A stretch of DNA of 64,000 bases, taken from positions 158,258 through 222,257 of the forward strand of contig DHVZ01000024.1 in the NCBI GenBank assembly GCA_002412925.1, given 5' to 3'. Positions 41,777-50,300 of the stretch are shown here, piece by piece. The notes beneath the pieces were generated by a model. It was given only the letters and a program-made list of their open reading frames with translations, was not told the origin of the DNA and did no database searches. The position numbers and the translations under genes are program-made. The stretch comes from Anaerolineales bacterium UBA5195. GTDB lineage: Bacteria; Chloroflexota; Anaerolineae; Anaerolineales; Villigracilaceae. Each line of letters opens with the position of its first letter. The first letter of the stretch is position 1.

Positions 41777-42199
41777 ATGATTGTATTGCTAACGCTTCAT
41801 TCCCTCATTCGTTGGGCGATAATCTTCGTAGCGCTGGCCACGCTGATTAAATTTGCCCTCGGCCTCGTACAAAAACATCCCTACGACCGGATGGCGGGCG
41901 GTCTCTCGGCGGCCTTCTCAGGGTTGATGGATACACAGGCCCTCCTGGGGGGTTTGTTCTTCGTCCTCCAGGGCGCGGCCATGCCGGGCGGTTTCGCCCT
42001 GCGCTATCGCTGGGAACACCTGGCAATCATGTTGATCGCTGTCGTGGTCGGGCACCTGCCCGCGCTGTGGAAAAAGCTGGATGACCGGCAGCGCTACCGC
42101 AACGGCCTGCTTGCCATCCTGGTTGCCCTGCTCCTGGTGGTGGTGGGCGTTTCTGCGCTCCCCGGCAACCGCTGGTTGGTGGTCTCAGGATTATTCTAA
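41777..42199 (+). CDS. Small integral membrane protein, unknown function
   Basis: A 140-residue protein with four predicted hydrophobic helices (LLTLHSLIRWAIIFVALATL; ALLGGLFFVLQ; LAIMLIAVVVGHLPALW; LLAILVALLLVVVGVSALP). His8 and His104 near helix ends might suggest haem binding as in cytochrome b-like four-helix proteins, but this is speculative. AAGGAGA precedes ATG 41777, 16 bases after the nuclease-like gene. A very strong hairpin follows, so it may close that transcript. Confidence 0.75.
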   Translation: MIVLLTLHSLIRWAIIFVALATLIKFALGLVQKHPYDRMAGGLSAAFSGLMDTQALLGGLFFVLQGAAMPGGFALRYRWEHLAIMLIAVVVGHLPALWKKLDDRQRYRNGLLAILVALLLVVVGVSALPGNRWLVVSGLF

Positions 42200-42272
42200 G
42201 ACTCCACCGAGCGAGGGACAGGTTGTAAAAGGGTCATTTAAAAAGACCTGCCATCTGCTCGTCAAAAACGAT

Positions 42273-42323
42273 ATAAAACCATCTGGTCTCAGGGCAAGCC
42301 AACCTGAGACCAGATGGTTTTAT
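42273..42323 (+). terminator. 21-bp perfect stem-loop after the small membrane protein
   Basis: Arms 42273-42293 and 42303-42323 pair perfectly, with A-rich and T-rich outer ends (terminator for either strand). The rest of the 321-bp gap to 42520 has only a minor TCCGCA/TGCGGA inverted repeat at 42481-42499 and a GGAGG ribosome site. Confidence 0.85.
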
Positions 42324-42520
42324 GAATTGCACAGAGGCATCTTTTTGTGTTGACGCCGAACTTCCACCGGGGTGTGAAATATTTCCCAGGTTGCCTGTGC
42401 CATCTTTCCTTGTGGCAAACCTTCGCCTACCCGATAATCAGATTGAAAGAGTAAAGAACTGAGAAACCAGTCGAATTTGATCCGCAGTTGAATTGCGGAG
42501 AACCCAGGCAGGAGGCACCC

Positions 42521-43474
42521 ATGAACACAAACTTCACCGTCAAATTTTGGGGCGTGCGCGGCAGTCACCCCTCCCCGGGGCCGCAGACCATTTTCTATGG
42601 CGGTAACACCGCCTGCGTTTCGGTGCAGGCCGGCAGGCAGACCATCATCCTGGATGCCGGGACGGGTATCATCCCGCTTGGCCGCGAACTGGCCTTCCAG
42701 GCCCGTCAAACCAGCCAGCCCCTCCAGGCGGTGCTGCTCTTCAGCCACTTGCATCACGACCATACCCTGGGGTTCCCTTTCTTTGCCCCGGCCCACAACC
42801 CGGCGACACGGCTGTATCTCTACGGGCCGGGGGCCTCGGAACAGGCGCTGGAGGAATGTCTCTCCCACAACCAGATGCCGCCGGTTTTCCCGGTCACCCT
42901 GCGGGAGATGAGCGCCGCCAAGGAGATCCATTCGTTGACCGAGACCGAGAGCGTAATCCTCGACGAAAATGGGGTACATATCGCACGAGGCGGCGCGGAG
43001 AACTCCCCCTCCGCCGTGGTCATCCGCTTGATGAAATCTTACGCCCACCCCGGCGGAGTCTACGCCTATCGCATCGCCTGGCGCGGACGCAGCCTGGTCT
43101 ACGCCACCGACACGGAAGGCTACGTGGGCGGCGATCACCGCCTGACGACTTTCGCCAAAGGGGCAGATTTACTGATCCATGACGCGCAATACACTGCTGA
43201 AGATTACGTCATGAAGCAGGGTTACGGTCACTCCACGCCGCAGATGGCCTGCGATGTGGCCCGCGCAGCCGGGGTAAAGCGTCTCGCGCTCTTCCATCAC
43301 GACCCGAGCTATGACGATGAATCCGTTCACGACCTGGAAGAGCAGGCACAGGCGCTCTTCAGTGGGGCCTTTTCGGCACATGAGGGGCTGGAGATCGAAT
43401 TATCGGCGGAAGGTATCCCCCTGACCAGCCAGTTGACCGTTGCTTCTCAAGTCAGTGTCAACTCGCTCGACTGA
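42521..43474 (+). CDS. Metallo-beta-lactamase-fold hydrolase (phosphodiesterase-like)
   Basis: A 317-residue MBL-fold protein. It starts VKFWGVRGSHPSPGP, the FWGVRGSxP signature of the PhnP/cAMP-phosphodiesterase-like group, with the zinc motif HLHHDH near 83-88, ATDTEGY, and HDAQYT. A Gly-His-Ser-Thr (GYGHST) site and FHHDPSYDD follow. Substrate may be a cyclic nucleotide or other phosphodiester. The gene is followed 11 bases later by a Crp/Fnr-family regulator, so a local cNMP-linked module is possible. GGAGG precedes ATG 42521. Confidence 0.85.
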   Translation: MNTNFTVKFWGVRGSHPSPGPQTIFYGGNTACVSVQAGRQTIILDAGTGIIPLGRELAFQARQTSQPLQAVLLFSHLHHDHTLGFPFFAPAHNPATRLYLYGPGASEQALEECLSHNQMPPVFPVTLREMSAAKEIHSLTETESVILDENGVHIARGGAENSPSAVVIRLMKSYAHPGGVYAYRIAWRGRSLVYATDTEGYVGGDHRLTTFAKGADLLIHDAQYTAEDYVMKQGYGHSTPQMACDVARAAGVKRLALFHHDPSYDDESVHDLEEQAQALFSGAFSAHEGLEIELSAEGIPLTSQLTVASQVSVNSLD

Positions 43475-43485
43475 AAGAGGGTAAA

Positions 43486-44199
43486 ATGATGTTACATATG
43501 GTTGATGTTCATTCTGATGATACCCGCAACATCCTGTCTGCGATTCCTCTCTTTGAGGGACTGGGCCTGACCGAACTGAATTGGATCGCCGCCCGCGCTC
43601 ACAGGCGCGTTTTCCCGGCGGGAAAGAGCATTTTTACCGCCGAACAGCCTGGCGAAGCGGTTTATATTATCTTGTTCGGAACCGTCAAAATCCATGTCGA
43701 ACAGACAGACGGGCGCGATGTGATCCTATCGATTCTGGGGACGGGTGATACGGTGGGCGAAATGAGCCTGATCGACAGCGCCGGGCGTTCAGCCAGCGCC
43801 GTGTCGCTCGAAGACTCGCTGCTGTTATGGATGGATAAATCAACCTTTCAGCAAATCCTGAACGATTACCCACCGGTGGCGCGCAACCTGGTGAAAATCC
43901 TTTCGGCGCGCGTGCGGCTTTCGGACGAATTAATCAAGGCCCTGGCCACCCTGGATGTTTATGGACGCGTGGCGCGCCAACTGCTGGCTTTCGCCGAAAA
44001 ATACGGATATGCAGAAGGTGAATCTGTGCTGATTCCTGTGGCGCTGACCCAGGGCGATATCGCCGACCTGGTGGGAGCCTCGCGCAAGCGGGTCAACCAG
44101 GTGATGGTCTTTTTCCGTGAACAGGAATTTATCTCGATTACAGCTGCCGGGCGGATCGTGGTACTTAACCGAGAAGCGTTGGCAAAGTACTGCAAATAA
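43486..44199 (+). CDS. Crp/Fnr-family transcriptional regulator
   Basis: A 237-residue protein. An N-terminal cyclic-nucleotide-binding beta-barrel (about 20-135: FPAGKSIFTAEQPGEAVYIILFG, GEMSLIDSAGRSASAV) joins a long dimer helix and a winged-helix DNA-binding domain with ALTQGDIADLVGASRKRVNQVM (recognition helix). The phosphate-cassette Arg/Ser in GRSAS resembles Crp, so cyclic nucleotide binding is plausible; there is no Fnr-type cysteine cluster. Probably cotranscribed with the MBL hydrolase upstream. Targets unknown. Confidence 0.93.
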   Translation: MMLHMVDVHSDDTRNILSAIPLFEGLGLTELNWIAARAHRRVFPAGKSIFTAEQPGEAVYIILFGTVKIHVEQTDGRDVILSILGTGDTVGEMSLIDSAGRSASAVSLEDSLLLWMDKSTFQQILNDYPPVARNLVKILSARVRLSDELIKALATLDVYGRVARQLLAFAEKYGYAEGESVLIPVALTQGDIADLVGASRKRVNQVMVFFREQEFISITAAGRIVVLNREALAKYCK

Positions 44200-44221
44200 A
44201 ATCTGCATGAGGAGACTTCTT

Positions 44222-45271
44222 GTGACCCTACCATTGCTTGACCAGCAGTTTTTGACCAAATTCCTCGTTGACTTACTCAACACCCCCTCGCCCACCGGCC
44301 TGACAGAACCGGCAATTGCTTTCACCGAGCAAACACTTAAGGCATTCCCCGAACTGACGCTGACGCGCACACGCAAAGGCGCGCTCGTCGCGCGCTGGGA
44401 TGGACAGAAATCGGATGCGCCGCGCGCGCTGACGGCGCATGTCGATACCCTGGGCGGGATGGTCAAGGAGATCAAGCCCAATGGACGGCTGAAATTGACC
44501 CGCATCGGCGGCCTGCTGCTGAACGGAGTCGAAACCGAAGGCTGCTGGGTTCTCACCAATCACGGCGGCAAAGTGCGCGGGTCGTTTATGTTCGAAAAAG
44601 CCTCCACCCACGTCCATGCGGGGCTGGTCAACGAGACCAAACGCAGCGAAGACAACATGGAAGTCCGCCTGGATGCGCGCACCACCTGCGCTGAAGAAAC
44701 CCAGGCCCTGGGCATCGAAGTCGGCGATTTTGTGGCCTTCGACCCGCGCGTCGAAGTGACCGCAGGCTTCATCCGTTCGCGCTTCCTGGACGACAAGGCC
44801 TGCGTGGCAGCCATCGTGGCTGCCATCAAGGCCCTGCATGAGGCCGGGCTCCAGCCTGCACAAACGACCTATTTCCACTTCAGCAACTACGAGGAAGTGG
44901 GACACGGCGCTTCAGCGGGCATTCCCCCCGAGGTCCACGAATTGCTGACGGTGGACATGGCTGCCATCGGCGAAGGGCAGGCCTCAGACGAATACAGTGC
45001 CAGCCTGTGCGTTAAAGACAGCGGCGGGCCGTATCATCATCAACTGAGTCAGAAATTGCGCGCCCTGGCTGAGGCTAACGATATTGATTACAAAGTAGAT
45101 ATTTACCCCTATTATGGCTCGGACGGCGAGGCTTTCTGGCGCGCAGGCGGCGATGTGGCCGTGGCACTGATTGGTCCCGGCGTGGATGCCTCGCACAACT
45201 ACGAGCGCACACATACCGATGCGCTGATTGCCACGACGAACTGGATTCTGGCTTACCTGCTGAGTGAATGA
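44222..45271 (+). CDS. M42-family metallopeptidase (aminopeptidase)
   Basis: A 349-residue M42 peptidase (FrvX/endoglucanase-like). It shows TAHVDTLGGMV (first zinc His/Asp), RFLDDKACVAAIV (bridging Asp), NYEEVGHG (catalytic Glu and Glu ligand), and the C-terminal SHNYERTH metal His. Such dodecameric enzymes trim N-terminal residues from peptides in the cytosol. A GTG at 44222 is chosen: GAGGAG lies 8 bases upstream, and this ribosome site is itself just after an alternative ATG (44207). It may process peptides brought in by the Dpp-like importer elsewhere in the window. Confidence 0.9.
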   Translation: MTLPLLDQQFLTKFLVDLLNTPSPTGLTEPAIAFTEQTLKAFPELTLTRTRKGALVARWDGQKSDAPRALTAHVDTLGGMVKEIKPNGRLKLTRIGGLLLNGVETEGCWVLTNHGGKVRGSFMFEKASTHVHAGLVNETKRSEDNMEVRLDARTTCAEETQALGIEVGDFVAFDPRVEVTAGFIRSRFLDDKACVAAIVAAIKALHEAGLQPAQTTYFHFSNYEEVGHGASAGIPPEVHELLTVDMAAIGEGQASDEYSASLCVKDSGGPYHHQLSQKLRALAEANDIDYKVDIYPYYGSDGEAFWRAGGDVAVALIGPGVDASHNYERTHTDALIATTNWILAYLLSE

Positions 45272-45317
45272 AGTCGTTGCCTGCGCCAAGTTGCAGGCAG
45301 ACGCGCAAGGAGGACCC

Positions 45318-46346
45318 ATGAAACTGGATGCCGCCTTACCCCCCTCTCACCTCGTTGACGTACCCGCGATTGCGAAGGCTGCCGAGGCGACAGGTTTCTC
45401 AGCCATCTGGACGCAGGAAACGCAGCACGATCCCTTCCTGCCGCATGTCCTGATCGCGGAACACACCTCCCAAATCCAGATGGGGACGGGCATCGCTGTT
45501 TCTTTTGGGCGCTCCCCGGCAACACTGGCCTATTCCGCCTGGGATTTGGCCGCCCAATCCAACGGACGTTTCATCCTCGGCCTCGGCACGCAGGTTAAAG
45601 CGCACATCGAGCGCCGCTTCGGGATGCCCTGGCCAGAATCGGTGACCAGCAAGCTGCGCGAACAGATCCAGGTTATCCGCGCCTTCTGGGACTGCTGGCA
45701 GAATGGCGCGCCGCTCAACTTCAGGGGCGAATACTACAAAATCACGCTCATGTCACCATTTTTCAACCCTGGGCCACTCCCTCCCGCTCCTGCTGGGAGA
45801 GAGGCTGGGGGCGAGGGCTTCATTCCCATCTACATCGCCGGGGTCAATCCCGGCCTCGCCAAACTGGCCGGGGAACTTTGCGACGGCTTCCACGTCCACC
45901 CCTTCCACACGCCGCAATACCTGCGCGAGGTGCTGCTGCCCGCCATCGACGCGGGCACCGCCAAAACCGGCCGCTCCCGCGCGGAGGTCACCCTGGCTAC
46001 TGCCGTTTTCGCTGCTACAACACACGCCGAGCGCGAATTCTGCCGCCAGCAGGTCTCTTTTTACGCTTCCACACCCTCCTACCGGCCCATGCTCGAATTT
46101 CATGGCTGGGCAGAAATTGGCGAAAAACTCTCATCCCTGGCTGCGCGCAAGGAATGGGCCTCGATGTCCGAGTTGATCAGCGATGAGATGCTGGCCGAAT
46201 TCTGCACCGAAGCCAGTTCTGCACCCGAACTCGCTACAGCCTTGAAAGCACGCTACCTGGATTTGGCCGATCGGTTGACACTTTACATCCCCTTTGTGCC
46301 GGGCGAAAAAGATGATTTTTGGAGGGAACTGGCAGAAACTCTCTAA
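45318..46346 (+). CDS. LLM-class F420/flavin-dependent oxidoreductase
   Basis: A 342-residue bacterial luciferase-like TIM barrel. Signs are the N-terminal MKLDAALPP, the TGFSAIWTQETQHDPFLPHV segment, GTGIAVSFGRSPATLAYSAWDLA, the QVKAHIERRFGMPWP loop, and a flavin-binding IPIYIAGVNPGLAKLAGEL. F420 dependence is common in this subfamily (TIGR03617-like) but not proven here. Residues about 153-170 are a Pro/Gly/Ala-rich segment encoded by an inserted repeat. AGGAGG precedes ATG 45318. Confidence 0.88.
   Translation: MKLDAALPPSHLVDVPAIAKAAEATGFSAIWTQETQHDPFLPHVLIAEHTSQIQMGTGIAVSFGRSPATLAYSAWDLAAQSNGRFILGLGTQVKAHIERRFGMPWPESVTSKLREQIQVIRAFWDCWQNGAPLNFRGEYYKITLMSPFFNPGPLPPAPAGREAGGEGFIPIYIAGVNPGLAKLAGELCDGFHVHPFHTPQYLREVLLPAIDAGTAKTGRSRAEVTLATAVFAATTHAEREFCRQQVSFYASTPSYRPMLEFHGWAEIGEKLSSLAARKEWASMSELISDEMLAEFCTEASSAPELATALKARYLDLADRLTLYIPFVPGEKDDFWRELAETL
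45771..45822. repeat. Imperfect palindromic repeat inserted in frame in the LLM gene
   Basis: A CT/GA-rich imperfect palindrome (CTCCCTCCCGC ... GGGAGAGAGG ... GGGCGAGGG) encodes about 17 residues of low complexity between FFNPG and FIPIYIAGV. Related LLM enzymes go nearly directly from the first to the second of these segments. Confidence 0.6.
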
Positions 46347-46378
46347 AGGCGACTCTCTCAGTTTAAGAAAAGATTCAG

Positions 46379-46401
46379 AAACGCCCTGCAACAGGGCGTT
46401 T
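46379..46401 (+). terminator. Terminator after the LLM gene
   Basis: A 10-bp perfect stem (46379-46388 with 46392-46401), 3-base loop, T-rich tail. It is also just downstream of the convergent TIR gene. Confidence 0.85.
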
Positions 46402-46405
46402 TGGT

Positions 46406-47389
46406 TTACTGATAAGTAATCTCTTCGATCCGCCAGGACTCTTCGCCGATCAGCTTTTTCAGGCGGTTGAGCATGTGGTTGTTGATGCGCGTGGTGTCGT
46501 TAGGGAAGTCGATCAAATGACCTTTTCCGTTTTCAAAAACCTGGAATTGGAAGCGATCTTTGCCAAGTTGTGAGATGAGAACCCCGTAAACATTTTTGAT
46601 GCGCCGCCGATCACGGTCATTATCCCCACTGGGACGTAAGAAAACGGTAATCAAGTGTGGAGGCAACAGTTCGTTATATTCTAATTGGTCTAGTATCGGA
46701 TGCACTTCCCCTGCTTCCAGGGGTTCGAAATATGGCGACTGATCATAGGCCGAAAGGCTTGGTTCTTGAAGTAATTCATCAATTAATGAATCATTTGGGA
46801 GTGAAAGGGATTCTTGCTTATTTTTGATTTCTTCTACAACATCTTTCACAATCTCAGGAATGTCTCCTGAATGACGAAAGGAGTTTCCTTTTATAGAATC
46901 TCGAATTTGTTTTGCTAAAGCTGTTATTGATTTTTTAACTTCTGGAGAATCTAAAGGTTCATGTCGTAATTCTGTCCAATCAATATACTGACGTTCTGCT
47001 ATTACGGCGGCTATTTTGTCTGTTTTTTCTACTATCTCTGGTGTTTCTACGTAAATTATTGGCAAAACTAATTCACTTCGCCCTAAAGACTTTTCTCGCT
47101 CCAAAAACAATTCGAATTCTTTTTTGCATGGGGAGCTTCTAAGATATCCAGGTGAAATAACAGCAATCAAGTAAGTACAACCATCAATTGTGGTCTCAAT
47201 ACGTTTCCTCCATTCTTGTCCCCAGAAAATATCATTACGGTCTTGAAAAATTGTGAAAGGTTCTCCGGTAAGAATCTCCACTTCTCTCTGTAGCATTTTT
47301 CTCAGCTCTGATAACCTTCCCCTATCTTGCTCATCCAGAATATGGATATAGCTAAAAAATGCCACAAAATTTTCTTTCTTAGTTTGCAT
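46406..47389 (-). CDS. TIR-domain protein with a C-terminal copy of the DnaE tail
   Basis: A 327-residue protein. Residues 5-150 are a bacterial TIR domain: FVAFFSYIH (first strand), FQDRNDIFWGQEWRKRIE, CTYLIAVISPGYLRSSPCKKEFE with the candidate NADase Glu91. Residues 150-240 are a charged, probably helical linker. Residues 242-327 match the last 86 residues of the DnaE encoded directly upstream at 76 of 86 positions by my count. The start ATG 47389 is 8 bases after the dnaE stop, with a GGGGGA site, so it is translated after dnaE. The first two-thirds of the gene look clearly more AT-rich than the neighbours, suggesting transfer. TIR NADases act in anti-phage defence; linking one to a replisome tail is unusual. 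Confidence 0.92.
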   Translation of the reverse strand: MQTKKENFVAFFSYIHILDEQDRGRLSELRKMLQREVEILTGEPFTIFQDRNDIFWGQEWRKRIETTIDGCTYLIAVISPGYLRSSPCKKEFELFLEREKSLGRSELVLPIIYVETPEIVEKTDKIAAVIAERQYIDWTELRHEPLDSPEVKKSITALAKQIRDSIKGNSFRHSGDIPEIVKDVVEEIKNKQESLSLPNDSLIDELLQEPSLSAYDQSPYFEPLEAGEVHPILDQLEYNELLPPHLITVFLRPSGDNDRDRRRIKNVYGVLISQLGKDRFQFQVFENGKGHLIDFPNDTTRINNHMLNRLKKLIGEESWRIEEITYQ

Positions 47390-47397
47390 AATTCCCC

Positions 47398-50300
47398 CTA
47401 CTGATAGGTAATCTCTTCTATCCGCCAGGTTTCTTCACCGATCAGCTTTTTCAGGCGCTCAAGCATGTCGGTGCCAATCCGCGTGGTGTCGTTGGGAAAA
47501 TCGATCAGGTGACCTTTGTTGTTTTCAAAGACCTGGAACTGGAAGCGGTCCTTGCCATGCGCCGAGATCAAGATCCCATAAACGTTCTTGATGCGCCGCC
47601 GGTCGCGATCATTGTCGCCGCTTGGGCGCAGGAAAACTGTGATCAGGCGCGGCGGCAGGCCATCGTCTTGGGGCTCATCCAAGAGCGGCGGCGGGGCAAT
47701 CGGCGGCAGGGAGGCTGCGCTTGGCGATTCTTCTTGCGCGGCAATTACTCCAACGGAAGGTAAGGGGGAACTCACTTTGGAGCTTTCGACCTGCAACCCG
47801 GATTTTTCAACCAACGGCTCCAGGTGTTCGAGCGAGAGCAGATCGTCCATGGGGGTGGGTGGAGCAAACTGCGTCTTTTCGGGCACGATGAAATCTCCCC
47901 AGTCGGGCGGAGCCTCGGGTTCGGGGGGCATGTCGTCGGAATCGGATTCAACCGGCTCAGGGAGGTAGTCGGCGCGCGGTTCAGCGATTTTGGGCGCCGG
48001 ACCACTAACGACCGGCGACGGACGATTGGGCATGGTCTGTGGTCCGCGGTCTGTGGTTTGACTCGGTTTAACAGCCACCACCGGCCTCGAGTAGGTTGAA
48101 TTCGATGTGGAAGCCGCCAAGGGTGTCTCGAACGCCGCCACTTTGACATCCACCTGGGTGCGGATCTCGTCCACGAGAATCTTGGGCGGGGCGCTGGCGG
48201 CATCCAGTTTACCGTCGGCGATCAGCACTTTGCCGTCTTCGCACAGCCCGCGAACTTTGTCCCAGGTTTTGGGGAAGATGACCAGTTCGAGGTTGCCCTG
48301 CAGGTCTTCGAGCGTCACAAAGCCCATCATCTTGTTGCTTTTGGTCTTGTACGGGCGCGAGGAAACGACCATGCCCGCCACGCGAACGCGTTCTTCATGC
48401 GCAGCATCCAACAGGCTGACGGAATTGTGGCTGACGGCCTGGGTGAGCAGTTCGGCATAGGCTGAAAGCGGGTGGTCGGAGAGATAAACACCGATCAGTT
48501 CGCGCTCCCAGCCCAGGGCTTCCTTCTTTTCAACATGGATGCCGGCTGGCAGGCTGATGGTTTCGGCCTGCACACCACTGACGCCGCCAAACAGGGAAAG
48601 CTGCCCGCTCTCAGCCGCGCGGAAATGGCTGGCGCTGGCGGCAACAATCCGGTCGAGCGTAGCCAGCAGAGCGGCGCGGTCGCCAAAAGCGTCGAATGCG
48701 CCAACTTTGATCAGGCATTCCAGGGCGCGCTTCCCGGCGGCGCGCAGGTCTACCCGGCGGGCGAAATCGTTCAGGTCGCTGAAAGGTTTGCCCTGGCGGC
48801 CAGCTACGATCAAATCTGCGGGGCCCTGGCCAACATTTTTGACCGCGCCCAATCCAAAACGGATGGCGGGCTTCGTCTCGCCCCCGTGTTTTCCGGGGAT
48901 TTGCCCCTGGTCGTTGACCCGGTCCTCGATGCTGAAATCAAAACAGGAATGGCTGACATCCGGCTGGAGCACATCGACGCCCATCGCGCGCGAATCGGAG
49001 ATATACAGGGCGATCTTGGCCGCGTCATCTTTAAAGACTGACATCAGCGCGCACATATATTCGGCGGGGTAATGCGCTTTCAGGTAACCGGTCTGGACGG
49101 AGATCAGGCCGTAATCGGCGGCATGACTTTTATTGAAGCCATATCTCGCAAACTGTTCCCAGTCTTCGAAGATGGCCGTGGCGGTGGCCTTGTCCATCGT
49201 CTTTTCAGAAGCGCCCTGGATGAATTTTTCCTTGTGCTTGGCGATTTTGTCGCCCTGCTTTTTGGAGATGGCTTTGCGCAGATCGTCCGATTCGGAACGA
49301 CTGTAGCCTGCGATCTCGACTGCGGCGCGCATGATCTGTTCCTGGTAGATGGCGATGCCGTAGGTGTCGCTGAAAATCGGCTCCAGCGAGGGATGGCGGT
49401 AGACAATCGGTTCCTCGCCGTGCATGCGCTTGATGTAGCTGGGGATGAAGTCCATCGGGCCGGGACGGTAGAGCGCCACCATGGCAATGATATTGTCGAG
49501 ATTCTTGGGCTTCATCTCGATCACATAGCGCGTCATCCCCGTGCCTTCTAATTGGAAGATCCCAGCTGTCTGGCCGCGTCCCATCATTTTGAAAGTGTCT
49601 GGGTCGTCAGTGGGAATGTTGTCGAGGGTCAGTTCGATGTTATGGCGCTGCTTGATCATGTCGCAAGCGCGGGCCATAACCGTCAGCGTGGAAAGGCCCA
49701 GGAAGTCAACCTTGAGCATCCCCATGCTGTCAAGGATGCCCATTTCAAACTGGGTGACCGTTTTGACGGGCGATTCTTCAGAGCCGGAGGTGGGGCGGTG
49801 GATGGGCAAGTAATCGGTGATGGGTTTATCGGCGATGACCAGCCCGGCGGCGTGCGTCCCGGCATTCCGAACGACGCCTTCCATGTGGATGGCGGTATCG
49901 ACCAGGTTTTTGACCTTGATGTCGGCGTTGTAGGCGGCCTTGAAATCGGGCACTTCGGCCAGCGCCTCCGAGAGCGACATGGGCTTGCCGGGGATGTTCG
50001 GGACGAGTTTGGCAATCTTATCCACTTCGGGAATGGGGATGTCCATCACGCGCGCCACGTCGCGCAATGCGCCGCGCGCGGCCATCGTGCCGAAGGTGAT
50101 GATCTGCGCCACCTTGTCGTCACCGTATTTGCGGGCCGTGTATTCGAGCATCTCCGCGCGGCGGTCATCGCGGAAGTCCAGGTCGATATCGGGCATGGAA
50201 ATCCGCCCGGGGTTCAAGAAGCGCTCAAAGAGCAGATGATGCTGGATCGGGTCAACCAGGGTAATGAACAGGGAATAGGCCACCAACGAGCCAGCGGCCG

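Noticed and set aside
48100..48460. dnaE C-terminal region as a phage or mobile polymerase gene
   Set aside because: Base composition, full PHP/polymerase/OB layout and length fit the host replicative DnaE1.
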